64,000 nt of DNA from Hymenobacter citatus. Lineage in GTDB: Bacteria; Bacteroidota; Bacteroidia; Cytophagales; Hymenobacteraceae. The notes beneath the pieces were generated by a model. That model saw only the letters and a program-made list of their open reading frames with translations. It ran no database searches and was not told the origin of the DNA. Shown piece by piece: positions 27,006 through 36,228 of this stretch (within the stretch, counting starts at the first letter, position 1; every line of letters starts with the position of its first letter). The stretch covers positions 1-64,000 of the forward strand of contig NZ_JACSCY010000002.1 of the NCBI RefSeq assembly GCF_014333615.1, given 5' to 3'. A program made the translations under genes and the position numbers.

Positions 27006-27051
27006 CGTCCACAAAATCCGATAAATCCGTCTAATCCGCTAAAATCCGTGA
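27006..27051. repeat. Right inverted repeat of GxxExxY cassette
   Basis: Begins CGTCCACAAAATCCGATAAA and ends AAAATCCGTGA; exact complement of 26462-26507. It codes for the last seven residues (RSRILAD) and stop of the M23 peptidase at 27031. Confidence 0.95.
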
Positions 27052-27732
27052 GCGCAGGATCAAATTCGGATCGGGGCACAGCGCCGCCCACTGCTCCCGC
27101 TCCTCTGGTGCCGCCACGCCCGGAAAATCGCCCTGGCGGCCTTGCATATCCGCTATTACTTGAAAGTGGAGGTGTGGGGGCCAGTCGCCGTTTTCGGGCG
27201 GGGGGCCTACTTCGGCAAAGGTTTTACCTTGGGCGATGGTCATGCCGGGGCGCAACAGGACCGTTTCGCGGCGGGTGAGGTGGCCGTAGAGGGTGTAGAA
27301 AATGGTGTCTTCGAGCTGATGTTGCAGGATGACGGTAGGGCCGTAGTCGCCGAAGTTGGCGTTGTCGGCCAGGCTATGCACCACGGCATCGAGCGGCGCC
27401 AATACGGGCGTGCCGGCGCGCAGCCACACGTCCACGCCCAGGTGCAGAGTACGGGCCAGGGCGCTGTCGTCGGCGAAGAGGGTAGGGCTGCGGCGGTAAA
27501 TCACGCGGTTTTCGAAGTAGCCCCCAATGCCAATATCGGCCTGCTGCGCGGCCAACAGGCGCGCCACTAGGTCCGAAAACGCATCCGTATCGCGCAGGTC
27601 GGCATCTTTCAAAAGCGGATTAGCGGCAGTGAAATCGAGACGGGCCACATCAGGTGCACTCAAATCAACGGGCAACACCGGCCCACATGCGTGCTGGTGG
27701 CGTTCCAGCAATTCGGTAAGAAATGTAGCCAT
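27031..27732 (-). CDS. M23-family peptidoglycan DD-metallopeptidase
   Basis: A 233-residue LytM-type domain protein. Zinc-site motifs are HLGVDVW (the H-x-x-x-D element), YGHLTRRE and HLHFQVI, in the usual order. No N-terminal signal peptide is visible, so it is cytoplasmic or exported by other means. Family members cut peptide cross-bridges in peptidoglycan; with no obvious export signal that remains a family-based guess. Its 3' end lies within the right inverted repeat of the GxxExxY cassette, so the last seven residues (RSRILAD) may derive from the insertion. Confidence 0.85.
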   Translation of the reverse strand: MATFLTELLERHQHACGPVLPVDLSAPDVARLDFTAANPLLKDADLRDTDAFSDLVARLLAAQQADIGIGGYFENRVIYRRSPTLFADDSALARTLHLGVDVWLRAGTPVLAPLDAVVHSLADNANFGDYGPTVILQHQLEDTIFYTLYGHLTRRETVLLRPGMTIAQGKTFAEVGPPPENGDWPPHLHFQVIADMQGRQGDFPGVAAPEEREQWAALCPDPNLILRSRILAD

Positions 27733-27940
27733 AGGGAGTTGGGGGGCTGAGGGTCTGGGGTGTTGAGAATTAGGTAGGGCAGGATACTATACGGCTGGTG
27801 TCGTCCGAAACGCCCGCAAAGCACGTAAATACGGGCATAAGCTACGCCATCCGCCGCGGAATCCCGTACTTTGTACGCCCCAAGCGGCTGGCACGCGCCG
27901 CCGTTTTTCATTGAGTTTTCAAGTTTCTAAGTCCCCCCGC

Positions 27941-29050
27941 ATGTCCTACCTCACGCTGAACGTCGTTGACCTGACCCAGGAAACGTCCGACGCCGTTACC
28001 ATTCATCTTGAGAGCCCCGACCGCCAGCCCATTGCCAGCCAGCCCGGCCAGTTTCTGACCCTGATTCTGCCTTGCGGCCCCGGCGGCAAAAAAGAGCGCC
28101 GGGCTTACTCGCTCAGCAGCACGCCCAGCGAGGCCCCGCGCCTAGCCGTCACGGTGAAGCGCGTGGCGGGCGGCTTGGTTAGCAACTATTTGCTGGATAC
28201 GGTGCGGGTAGGGCAGCAGCTGGAAGCCATGGCGCCGCTTGGCAACTTTGCTTTGCAGCCCAGCCCCAGTGCGGCCCGCTCCTTGGTATTGGTTGGCGCC
28301 GGCAGCGGCATTACGCCCCTGATGAGCATGTTGAAAGCCGTGCTGCGCGAGGAGCCTCAGAGCCGCGTGTTGCTGGTGTACGGCAACCGCACCGAGGAAT
28401 CGGTGATTTTCCGGCAACAGCTAGCCCAGCTGGAGGCGCAGTCGGGTGGGCGCTTGCAGGTGGAGCATGTGTATAGCCAGCCGCACACGCCCGCCAGCGG
28501 AAAGCCGCATCAGTATACCGGCCGCCTCAACCGCACCATGTTGCTGCGCATTCTGGAGCAGCGCCATGCCGGTAGCCCGGCCCAATCGGAGTACTACATG
28601 TGCGGGCCGGAGGGTATGATGGCCGAGGCCCGCGCCGCCCTGGATTTGCTGGGCGTACCTGCCGCGCAGATTCACCGCGAGAGTTTTGTGGCGGCTGCCG
28701 ACTCGGCCGAAACCGCCGCCGCCCAGCCCAACGGCCACGGCGACGTATCGACGGCTGACGATGACGACGCTTCCGCTACCCGCCAGGTAACGGTGCAGTA
28801 CGAAGGCAGCGAGTACCAGTTTGACGTAGCACCCGACCAGACCATTCTGGAAGCGGCCCTCGACCTGGATATCGACCTGCCCTATTCTTGCCAGGCGGGC
28901 CTGTGCACGGCCTGCCGCGGCAAGTGCCTGAGCGGCAAGGTACACCTCGATGAGCGCGAAGGCCTGTCCGATTCTGAAATAGAAAAAGGCTACGTGCTGG
29001 TGTGCGTGGCGCACCCGCTCACCAAAGACGTGGTGATTGAAATAGATTAG
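27941..29050 (+). CDS. Ferredoxin-NADP reductase-type oxidoreductase with C-terminal 2Fe-2S domain
   Basis: A 369-residue electron-transfer protein of the PaaE/HmpX group. It has an FAD-binding domain (RRAYSLSSTP), an NAD(P)-binding domain (LVGAGSGITPLMSML, later YYMCGPEGMM) and a C-terminal plant-type ferredoxin with PYSCQAGLCTACRGKC and a final cysteine in VLVCVAHP. An acidic linker of about 45 residues separates reductase and ferredoxin. It passes electrons from NADPH to a partner oxygenase or desaturase; no such partner is adjacent, so the phenylacetate role cannot be assumed. Start ATG 27941 is preferred over an earlier in-frame TTG at 27911. Confidence 0.92.
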   Translation: MSYLTLNVVDLTQETSDAVTIHLESPDRQPIASQPGQFLTLILPCGPGGKKERRAYSLSSTPSEAPRLAVTVKRVAGGLVSNYLLDTVRVGQQLEAMAPLGNFALQPSPSAARSLVLVGAGSGITPLMSMLKAVLREEPQSRVLLVYGNRTEESVIFRQQLAQLEAQSGGRLQVEHVYSQPHTPASGKPHQYTGRLNRTMLLRILEQRHAGSPAQSEYYMCGPEGMMAEARAALDLLGVPAAQIHRESFVAAADSAETAAAQPNGHGDVSTADDDDASATRQVTVQYEGSEYQFDVAPDQTILEAALDLDIDLPYSCQAGLCTACRGKCLSGKVHLDEREGLSDSEIEKGYVLVCVAHPLTKDVVIEID

Positions 29051-29081
29051 CAGTCGAGCTAGCATTTGCCTACCTTCCGCT

Positions 29082-29720
29082 ATGGATACAACCACGTGGC
29101 TGACCGTTGCCCAGCGCTTGCAGGCGCTGGCGCAAGCGGGCCTGGAATACTCGAAAGGCAGCCCTTTCGACCTGGAGCGGTACACCGAAATCAGGGCGCT
29201 GAGTGTGCAGATGGTAGCTGGCCTTACGGAGGAACCACTGGAAAAAGTAACAGCTTTTTTCACCTCTGAAACCGGTTACCAAACGCCTAAGGTGGATGTG
29301 CGGGTAGTAGTGTTTCGGGGCGAGAATGAGGTGCTGATGGTGCAGGAAAAAATGGACCACAACCGCTGGACCCTACCCGGCGGCTGGGCCGATGTTGGCC
29401 TGACACCCTTTGAAGTGGCCGAAAAAGAAGCCGAGGAAGAAACCGGCCTGCACGTGCGCGCCGTGCGCCTGTTGGCCTTGTTCGATAAAAAGCAGCACGC
29501 CCACCCGCCGCAGCCGTGGTACGTATACAAGTGCTTTGTGCTGTGTGAGGTGATAGGGGGCGAGCTGGGCAACAACAACGTGGAAACCACTGGCGCCCGC
29601 TGGGTACGCGAGGCCGAGTTGGAGGCGCTGGACCTGTCCACCGACCGCGTTACGAAGTCGCAGATGGCCACCATGTTTGAATTTGCCCGTCAGCCCGAAA
29701 AACCTACCCTTTGCGACTAA
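29082..29720 (+). CDS. NUDIX hydrolase with N-terminal NUDIX-associated domain
   Basis: A 212-residue protein. Residues 1-60 are the helical N-terminal extension seen in ADP-ribose-type NUDIX proteins (QRLQALAQAGLEYSKG). The NUDIX box is GWADVGLTPFEVAEKEAEEETGL, fitting G-x5-E-x7-REUXEEXGU except for K in place of R at the second position of the core. It would hydrolyse a nucleoside diphosphate linked to another group. Substrate cannot be set from sequence. It follows the reductase gene by 31 bases on the same strand. Confidence 0.9.
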   Translation: MDTTTWLTVAQRLQALAQAGLEYSKGSPFDLERYTEIRALSVQMVAGLTEEPLEKVTAFFTSETGYQTPKVDVRVVVFRGENEVLMVQEKMDHNRWTLPGGWADVGLTPFEVAEKEAEEETGLHVRAVRLLALFDKKQHAHPPQPWYVYKCFVLCEVIGGELGNNNVETTGARWVREAELEALDLSTDRVTKSQMATMFEFARQPEKPTLCD

Positions 29721-29812
29721 ACCCGTAACCCTACCTTGCGGTTGTATACCGATGGCCCGGCGACCAGCGTTGCGGGCCTACCTCTCTTCCGAAAAACGAT
29801 AAGATACTTCTT

Positions 29813-31555
29813 ATGAATATTGCTCCTGCGCCGGCACATGAGTTGGCAACTGATACGCAGCGTCCCGCGCGCCGTTACCTGCCCGAGGCGTTTGTGGTAA
29901 CGGACTGGGCCTCGCTGGAATCGTACTTCGAAGAACTGCGCGACCGGACCATTGACTCGGCAGACGAGCTGGAAACCTGGCTGCTCGACCGCTCGGAGCT
30001 GGAATCGGTGCTGAGTGAGGACCTGGCGTGGCGTTATATCCGTATGACGTCCGACACACAGAGCCAGGAGCGGGCCGAGGCGTTTCAGTTTTTCGTGAAT
30101 GAAGTGGAGCCGCAGGCCGCGCCCTACGACCACGCCCTCAACGAAAAGCTCATGGCCTCGCCCTACCTGCCGGAGCTAGACCAGGACCGCTACCGCGTAT
30201 TTATCCGCTCGGTGCGGCAGGCGCTGGACATTTACCGGGCCGAGAACATTCCGCTGAAAACCGAAATCAGCACCAAGCAGCAGCAATACGCGGCCACGGT
30301 AGGCGCCATGACAGTGACCCTGGACGGACAGGAAGTGACCCTGCCCCGCGCCGCCGACAACCTCAAAAACACCGACCGCACCGTGCGCGCAACGGCCTAT
30401 CAGGCCATTCAGGAGCGGCGCTTGCAGGATGCCCAAGCCCTCGACCAACTCTTTACGGAGCTGGTAACCCTGCGCGACCAGATGGCCCGTAACGCTGGCT
30501 TCACCAACTTCCGCGACTACATGTTTGCGGCGCTGGGTCGCTTCGATTACACCGCCGAGGATTGCTTCGACTTCCACCGCGCCATCCGCGAAACCGTGGT
30601 GCCCCTCATCGATGACCTCGACCTGGAGCGCCGCCAGGACCTGGGCCTACCTGAGCTGCGCCCCTGGGACTTAGACGTGGACACGTCCGGCAAAGCGCCC
30701 CTGCGGCCGTTTGAAACGGGCGAGGAGCTGCTGGAAAAAACCATCACCGTGTTTCAGCGCCTCGACCCCTTCCTGGGCGAGTGCCTGCGCACCATGCGCC
30801 AGATGGGCCACCTCGATCTGGAGTCGCGCAAGGGCAAAGCACCGGGCGGCTACAACTATCCGCTGGACGAAACCGGCGTGCCGTTCATCTTCATGAACGC
30901 TACGGCTTCTCTGCGCGACGTGGTGACGCTGCTGCACGAGGGCGGCCACGCCGTGCACTCCTTCCTCACGCGTCGCCTACCCCTTTCGGCCGACAAGCAC
31001 CCGCCATCCGAAGTGGCTGAGCTGGCTTCGATGAGCATGGAGCTGATGAGTATGGACTACTGGGACGAGTTCTTCCCCGACCCCGACGAGCTGCGCCGCG
31101 CCAAGCGTACCCACCTCGAAGGCGTGCTGGAAACCTTTCCCTGGGTAGCCACCATCGACAAGTTTCAGCACTGGGTATACGAAAATCCGCAGCACACCGA
31201 GGCCGAGCGGCACCAGCGCTGGACGGAGATATTCGACGAGTTCAACCAGCGCACCGTGAGCTGGCAGGGCCTCGATACTTACAAGCCCTACCTCTGGCAG
31301 AAGCAGCTGCACCTCTACGAAGTGCCGTTCTACTACATCGAATACGCCATGGCCCAGCTGGGTGCCATTGCCGTGTGGCGCAACTACCGTCAGGATGCGC
31401 AGCAAGGCCTGGATGCCTACAAGCGTGCCCTGGCCCTGGGCTACACCGCCCCCATCGGGGAGATTTACGAGGCGGCCGGTATCCGCTTCGATTTCAGCAC
31501 GGAATACCTGCGCAGCCTGGCCGACTTCGTGCACGAGGAAATGGCGAAGCTGTAG
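29813..31555 (+). CDS. M3-family oligoendopeptidase (PepF/thimet type)
   Basis: A 580-residue cytoplasmic zinc peptidase that degrades short peptides. The HEXXH-type motif is HEGGH with ligands H375 and H379, in LLHEGGHAVHSFL, and the downstream glutamate ligand lies in PPSEVAELASMSMELM. The N-terminal helical half is typical of PepF/thimet-type oligopeptidases. Length is a little below 600, normal for the group. A good terminator follows 24 bases after the stop. No operon partner is evident. Confidence 0.92.
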   Translation: MNIAPAPAHELATDTQRPARRYLPEAFVVTDWASLESYFEELRDRTIDSADELETWLLDRSELESVLSEDLAWRYIRMTSDTQSQERAEAFQFFVNEVEPQAAPYDHALNEKLMASPYLPELDQDRYRVFIRSVRQALDIYRAENIPLKTEISTKQQQYAATVGAMTVTLDGQEVTLPRAADNLKNTDRTVRATAYQAIQERRLQDAQALDQLFTELVTLRDQMARNAGFTNFRDYMFAALGRFDYTAEDCFDFHRAIRETVVPLIDDLDLERRQDLGLPELRPWDLDVDTSGKAPLRPFETGEELLEKTITVFQRLDPFLGECLRTMRQMGHLDLESRKGKAPGGYNYPLDETGVPFIFMNATASLRDVVTLLHEGGHAVHSFLTRRLPLSADKHPPSEVAELASMSMELMSMDYWDEFFPDPDELRRAKRTHLEGVLETFPWVATIDKFQHWVYENPQHTEAERHQRWTEIFDEFNQRTVSWQGLDTYKPYLWQKQLHLYEVPFYYIEYAMAQLGAIAVWRNYRQDAQQGLDAYKRALALGYTAPIGEIYEAAGIRFDFSTEYLRSLADFVHEEMAKL

Positions 31556-31578
31556 CCTCTCACAAACCGCTGCTTACG

Positions 31579-31609
31579 ACAACGCCCACCTGCGCAAGGT
31601 GGGCGTTGT
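31579..31609 (+). terminator. Hairpin after M3 peptidase
   Basis: ACAACGCCCACCT pairs with AGGTGGGCGTTGT around GCGCA, followed by TGGTTGTG; a probable terminator despite the weak T-run. Confidence 0.7.
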
Positions 31610-31797
31610 TGGTTGTGAGGGGCCGATTTTGGAATGCCTCGCTCGTGTGAAAACCCGTGTAGCGAGTCTGACAGGCTCTTCCGAGTGAACGGATTCGCAA
31701 GGCGCAGCAGTCGTGGAACTTCCTAATTGCCAGCCTTTCAATAACGACGAGAGGCTACATAGTAACTCGTTGGAACTGTAGCCGGTATAGCTAGTTA

Positions 31798-32496
31798 ATG
31801 CGCACCCGTTCTCCTCGCTATATGTCGCCCGTACCTTACCCCACCAACTATCGTTTCCCGCTGGCCGTTGTGAGCCTGCTTCTGCTCCTGAGCTTTGCTG
31901 GCTGTGGCATCTCCGAACAGGTGCAGCAAGCCAAGGCATTTAAAAATGCTCAGATCCGCCTGGCATCGGTGCAGCAGGCCACCGTGGCCGGCGTTGATGT
32001 GATGCAGATCCGGCAGCCCAGCGACCTGAGTACCGTAGACAAGGCCCGTCTGGTGGCCGCCTATGCCACCGGTAATCTGCCCCTGCGCATGCTGGTGAAT
32101 CTGGAAATCCGCAACCCCAACGACGAGCTAGCTGCCCTCAACGAACTCGACTATATTGCACTCATCGACGGGAAGCAGGTAGCCACCGGGCACTCCACGC
32201 AGCGTATTGAGGTAGCGCCCAACGGTGGTACTACCCTGGCGCCTATCACGGTGGAGAGCAATTTGCGTGAAGTGGTTGGTGAGCGGTCTGCAGAAGACCT
32301 GGCCGACTTAGTGCTGGGCCTGGCTAACCATGACAACCAACCGGTGCGCCTGACGATGCGCGTGCGTCCTACCTTCGTCACCAGCAGTGGCCGTCGTATC
32401 ACACCAGCAGGCTACATTACGTTGGATAAGGCGTTTACCGCCGACCAAGTGCTGGATGCAATAGACAAGCGCGACTCACTACACACACGCCCTTAG
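31798..32496 (+). CDS. LEA14-like (late embryogenesis abundant type 2) lipoprotein
   Basis: A 232-residue protein with a signal sequence and a lipobox ending SFAGC, followed by GISEQVQQAKAF. The mature part is a single LEA14/WHy-type beta-sandwich: ATVAGVDVMQIR, then LVNLEIRNPND and the ALIDGKQVATG turn. Such proteins are associated with stress or envelope functions, but no activity is proven. ATG 31822 is an equally good start, giving a shorter n-region. It is flanked by hairpins and not clearly in an operon. Confidence 0.8.
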   Translation: MRTRSPRYMSPVPYPTNYRFPLAVVSLLLLLSFAGCGISEQVQQAKAFKNAQIRLASVQQATVAGVDVMQIRQPSDLSTVDKARLVAAYATGNLPLRMLVNLEIRNPNDELAALNELDYIALIDGKQVATGHSTQRIEVAPNGGTTLAPITVESNLREVVGERSAEDLADLVLGLANHDNQPVRLTMRVRPTFVTSSGRRITPAGYITLDKAFTADQVLDAIDKRDSLHTRP

Positions 32497-32532
32497 CCGT
32501 AGCACGCGTCTATACTGCGTTACACTGCTTGG

Positions 32533-32559
32533 CCGGCTCAATCTTTCGGGCCGGGTTTT
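32533..32559 (+). terminator. Probable terminator after LEA14-like gene
   Basis: CCGGCTC and GGGCCGG pair with one G-T pair around AATCTTTC, ending in TTTT. Confidence 0.6.
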
Positions 32560-32646
32560 CTGTGCAGTAAGTGCATTTTATTTAAATAAATAGCTGGAGT
32601 AGCAACTGCGTACAAGGAAACAACTGGCGCCGCCGCGTGTTCTGGC

Positions 32647-32654
32647 TACCTTTG
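32647..32654 (+). promoter_or_regulatory. Putative -7 box TACCTTTG upstream of thiL
   Basis: TACCTTTG fits TAnnTTTG, 75 bases before the thiL start. The leader in between has no visible riboswitch-like THI element. Confidence 0.45.
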
Positions 32655-32728
32655 CCAGTGCGCTGGCCAACCGGATAGCAACCTGTTCGGTCGGCCCAGC
32701 CCTACCTCCCTAAGACTGCGACTACTAT

Positions 32729-33757
32729 ATGAGTTCTGTTACCCCTTTAAATGCCCTCGGCGAGTTTGGCCTGATCAACCGCCTTCAGCAAACCATTACC
32801 CTGCGCCAGCCCAGCACCACACTCGGCATCGGCGACGACGCGGCCATTCTGAGTCCGGCCGCCGGGCAGGATACCGTTATCAGCACCGATTTGCTGGTGG
32901 AAGGCGTGCATTTCGACCTCACGTTTTGCCCCCTGAAGCACGTGGGCTACAAGGCCGTGGCCGTGAATGTGTCGGACGTAGCGGCTATGAACGCCACGCC
33001 TACCCAACTTGTAGTGGGTATTGCCGTGGGCGCGCGCTACTCGGTGGAGGCCATTGAGGAGCTGTACGAAGGCATGCGCCTGGCTTGCGAGGCCTATAGC
33101 GTGGACCTGGTAGGCGGCGACACCACCGCCAGCCGCGGCGGCCTTACCATCAGCGTGACGGTGCTGGGCCAGGTGGCGCAGGGGCAGGCTGTGCGCCGCA
33201 GCGGTGCCCAGTCCAACGACCTGCTGTGTGTAACCGGCGACCTGGGCGGCGCCCTGCTGGGCCTGCAAGTGCTGGAACGCGAAAAGCAAGCCTGGCAAGC
33301 CGACCCCGAGTTTCAACCCGAGCTGGAAAAGTATAGGTATGTGGTGCAGCGCCAGCTCCGCCCCGAAGCCCGCATGGACATCATCTACGAGCTGCGCGAG
33401 CTGGGCATCACGCCCACCAGTATGATTGATATTTCGGACGGGCTGGCCTCCGAAACCCTGCACCTGTGCCAGGCCAGCGGGGTAGGGGCGCGCATCTTCA
33501 CCGAAAACCTACCCATCGCCAACCCTACCCTGGAAGTGGCCGAGGAATTCAACCTCGACCCCATTATGTGCATGCTCAATGGCGGCGAGGATTATGAGCT
33601 ATTGTTCACCGTGCCCCTCGCCAACCACGACAAGCTCAAAAACCACCCCGATATCACCATCATCGGCCACATGGTGCCCCAGAGCGAAGGTGCCAACCTC
33701 ATCACCAAAGCCGGACAGGCCGTGCCCCTGCAAGCCCAGGGCTTCAAGCATTTTTAG
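32729..33757 (+). CDS. thiL: Thiamine-monophosphate kinase
   Basis: Phosphorylates thiamine monophosphate to the active pyrophosphate cofactor. The AIR-synthetase-like fold shows GIGDDAAIL, the DLLVEGVHFDL metal-binding motif, VNVSDVAAMNA, LVGGDTTAS and, at the C-terminal side, DISDGLASETLHL and MLNGGEDYELL. Length (342 residues) is normal. It stands alone with its own -7 box, and is followed by the short family C repeat. No other thiamine genes are nearby. Confidence 0.95.
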   Translation: MSSVTPLNALGEFGLINRLQQTITLRQPSTTLGIGDDAAILSPAAGQDTVISTDLLVEGVHFDLTFCPLKHVGYKAVAVNVSDVAAMNATPTQLVVGIAVGARYSVEAIEELYEGMRLACEAYSVDLVGGDTTASRGGLTISVTVLGQVAQGQAVRRSGAQSNDLLCVTGDLGGALLGLQVLEREKQAWQADPEFQPELEKYRYVVQRQLRPEARMDIIYELRELGITPTSMIDISDGLASETLHLCQASGVGARIFTENLPIANPTLEVAEEFNLDPIMCMLNGGEDYELLFTVPLANHDKLKNHPDITIIGHMVPQSEGANLITKAGQAVPLQAQGFKHF

Positions 33758-33785
33758 AGGGTAGGGAAGAATTGCTGATGAATAA

Positions 33786-33825
33786 CGTCCTGCTTCGACA
33801 AGCGGACGCCAGATGAAGCAGGACG
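33786..33825. repeat. Family C short copy, C2
   Basis: CGTCCTGCTTC and GAAGCAGGACG form an 11-bp stem around CGACAAGCGGACGCCAGAT. The loop shares CGACAAGCGGACG with the long palindrome C1 at 36970, so it seems to be a deleted version of the same element. Confidence 0.8.
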
Positions 33826-33842
33826 GACCTTTTGGCTATTCA

Positions 33843-36047
33843 CTATCTTACCACCTCACTGCCAGATAGATACACCCGGAAGGTGGTGCCCTCGCCTACG
33901 GTGCTTTCCACGGCAATGCGGCCGCCGGCTTGTTCTACCAGCCGATTGACCAGGTAGAGGCCTACCCCTGTGCCGTGCACGTGGTCGTGGAAGCGGCGGA
34001 ACATCTGGAACAGGTCGGCGCCGTAGCGGGCCAGGTCCATGCCCAGGCCGTTGTCTTGCACCACCAGCACGGGCGCGCCGGCCGGCATCTGTTCTGCTGC
34101 TACCCGAATGAGAGGCGTTCGGTCGGGGTGGGCGTATTTCAGGGCATTGCTGAGCAGGTTATAGAGGATGCTTTGCAGGCTGAGCCGCGCAAAATCGATG
34201 GTAGGCACCTCATCGAAATCCAGCGTAAACACGGCGCCAGCCGCTTCTGCCTGGTGGTGCATACTCTGGATAACGGCTTGCGTAAGTGGGCGAAGCGACA
34301 CTGTTTCGGTGGGCAGCTGGCCGTGGTGGCGCTCCACTTGCACGATTTCGGCTAAGCCTTCCACCGTTTTGTAAATCTGTGTAAGGGCATTCTCAAACAT
34401 ACCCAGCAGCAGCGGCGCCTCAGGGTCGTGAAAGGTAGCGGTGCTCTTCAGCTCCTCAAAGATGCCGGCCATGTTGTTCACCGGCTGCTTGAGGTCGTGG
34501 GAGGCTGTATACACAAAGTTGTCGAGGTCCTGGTTGATGCGGGTGAGCTGCTGGTTGGTGCTGCTCAGCTCGCGGTTGGCATCGTCAATTTGGTTGCGGG
34601 CTACCACCTGTTCGGTTACCTCGTAGGCAAAGGCCAGAATACCATCAATTGCTCCGTCGGCCCCGGAGCGCGCCTGATACACAAAGTTGAAGTAGATGTC
34701 CTCCAGCGGCCCATCATCTGTGCGCGCCGCCCGCACCAGCCATTCGTTGCCCTCGTATGTCTCCCCGGTGTGGTACACCTGCTGCAAAATCGGCCAGATA
34801 GGTTGGTCCATCAGCTCCGGAATGGCTTTCCCAATGGGTAGGCCCAGCAGGCGCCTACCTGGAAAAAACCGCTGGTAAGCCGGATTCACTAGCTCATACA
34901 CCAGCTCGGGGCCATCCAGAATGCAGATGGCTCCGGGAGCCTGCATAAACAGGCGTTCCAGGCGGGCGCGCTGCTGCTCAGCCTCCACCTGGGCCGCCTG
35001 CAACTCGCGGGTGCGGTGCTGCACGCGGCTTTCCAGCTCCTGGTTGAGCTGGCGCAGGGCCAGCTGCGTGCTGAACAGCACGTCGTTGTTGGCTCGAATT
35101 TCTTCGTTGGCCGCTTGCAGCTCCTCGTTGGCGGCAGCCAGCTCCTCATTCAAGCTGCGTTGCTGCTGCTCGCTGGCTTCTATGCGTTGGCGGGCTACTA
35201 CCTGCGCCGTTACTTCATAAGCAAACACTTGAATACCATCAACATCGCCCTTGTGGTTGTGGGTAGGCTGGTACACGAAGTTGTAGTAGTTGTGTCCTAA
35301 TGTGCCGGAGTTGCCGTGGTCGAGTTGTACCAGCATCTCAGTGGCGTAAAACGGCTCCCCGGTCTGGTACACGTTGTCGAGCAGGTCAAAAATGGGTTGC
35401 CCTGCCAGCTCCGGCATGGCGTCGGCAATGGGCTTGCCCAGCAGAGGGCGCGGCCCTACCAGCTGCTGGTACAAGGGGTTCACCAGCTTAAACACATGGC
35501 GGGGGCCTTCCAGAATAGTAATCATGGCCGGGGCTTCCATAAACAGCCGCTCCAGGTGGCTGCGCTGGGCCTCAGCGTCGGCGCGCGCGGCCCGCTCTCG
35601 GGCCTGGCTTGCACGCAGGGCCTCCTCAATGCTGCCAGTGTTATCGTACGCTACGCTATTGCTGAAGCTCACCAGAAGCCCCTCGCCGGCCCGGCGCGCC
35701 GAGAGGTAAAAGGGAGTGGTGGTAGTAATCTGATAATCAAGGTGGTGCTTTCCTGGCTGCCGCGAAATAAACGTGTGGCAGTAAAAGTCGAACACGCCAT
35801 TGGTACGGCTTTGCGGGTAGATGCTCAGCTGCGTGCCAGCGGGGTGCGCCGGAAGCTGGAGCATCTGCTGAGCCACGGTGTTTAGCAGTACAAACTCGAA
35901 GTCGACAATCGTATTTTCGGCCCACACTGGCTTCAACAGCAGCATACTAGTATGCGAAACCTCGAGCAAACCGGCCAGCAGTTCGTCGGGTGGGAAGGTA
36001 GGCTGAAGGTTGGCAATGGAAAAGGCAGCGGGATCGGGTATCGTCAT
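33843..36047 (-). CDS. PAS-domain sensor histidine kinase
   Basis: A 734-residue kinase without clear membrane helices. Two adjacent PAS-like modules are near-repeats: FKLVNPLYQQL, then LLGKPIADAMPELAGQPIF; and YELVNPAYQRF, then LLGLPIGKAIPELMDQPIW. A coiled-coil rich in ELAAANEELQAANEEI joins them. The H box has H517 in YTASHDLKQPVNN, and N, G1 and G2 boxes follow (LSNALKYAH, VVQDNGLGMD, GTGVGLYLV). Start ATG 36047 is chosen because the longer frame is not protein-like. No response regulator is adjacent, so it is an orphan kinase probably sensing through PAS ligands. It is divergent from the MBL gene. Confidence 0.92.
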   Translation of the reverse strand: MTIPDPAAFSIANLQPTFPPDELLAGLLEVSHTSMLLLKPVWAENTIVDFEFVLLNTVAQQMLQLPAHPAGTQLSIYPQSRTNGVFDFYCHTFISRQPGKHHLDYQITTTTPFYLSARRAGEGLLVSFSNSVAYDNTGSIEEALRASQARERAARADAEAQRSHLERLFMEAPAMITILEGPRHVFKLVNPLYQQLVGPRPLLGKPIADAMPELAGQPIFDLLDNVYQTGEPFYATEMLVQLDHGNSGTLGHNYYNFVYQPTHNHKGDVDGIQVFAYEVTAQVVARQRIEASEQQQRSLNEELAAANEELQAANEEIRANNDVLFSTQLALRQLNQELESRVQHRTRELQAAQVEAEQQRARLERLFMQAPGAICILDGPELVYELVNPAYQRFFPGRRLLGLPIGKAIPELMDQPIWPILQQVYHTGETYEGNEWLVRAARTDDGPLEDIYFNFVYQARSGADGAIDGILAFAYEVTEQVVARNQIDDANRELSSTNQQLTRINQDLDNFVYTASHDLKQPVNNMAGIFEELKSTATFHDPEAPLLLGMFENALTQIYKTVEGLAEIVQVERHHGQLPTETVSLRPLTQAVIQSMHHQAEAAGAVFTLDFDEVPTIDFARLSLQSILYNLLSNALKYAHPDRTPLIRVAAEQMPAGAPVLVVQDNGLGMDLARYGADLFQMFRRFHDHVHGTGVGLYLVNRLVEQAGGRIAVESTVGEGTTFRVYLSGSEVVR

Positions 36048-36228
36048 TGCAAGCAAATAAGAATCGATAGCAGCGGACAACCAAAGGGCATATGACTGGG
36101 TAGAAAGTAGGGGAGCTGCCAGCGGTTGGATAAGCAAAATAACGTAAATCCGGCGCGTTGGTCGGTCCGGAACTTTAGGAAAGGCTGGTGGCGAGGCACC
36201 CTGCCACTTCTTACCCACACCCTACGCT

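Larger units (their letters stand above)
26462..27051. mobile_element. GxxExxY cassette bounded by 46-bp perfect inverted repeats
   Basis: A 590-base unit with identical inverted ends (26462-26507 and 27006-27051) enclosing one AT-richer gene for a GxxExxY/PD-(D/E)XK-like protein. The left end starts at the base after the LolC/E-like stop; the right end contains the last codons and stop of the M23 peptidase. No transposase motif or target duplication was identified. Calling it a mobile element is an inference from the symmetric ends, composition and position. Confidence 0.55.

Noticed and set aside
32655..32728. THI-box (TPP) riboswitch before thiL
   Set aside because: The 74-base leader is too short and lacks the conserved CUGAGA and ACCUGAU-type elements.
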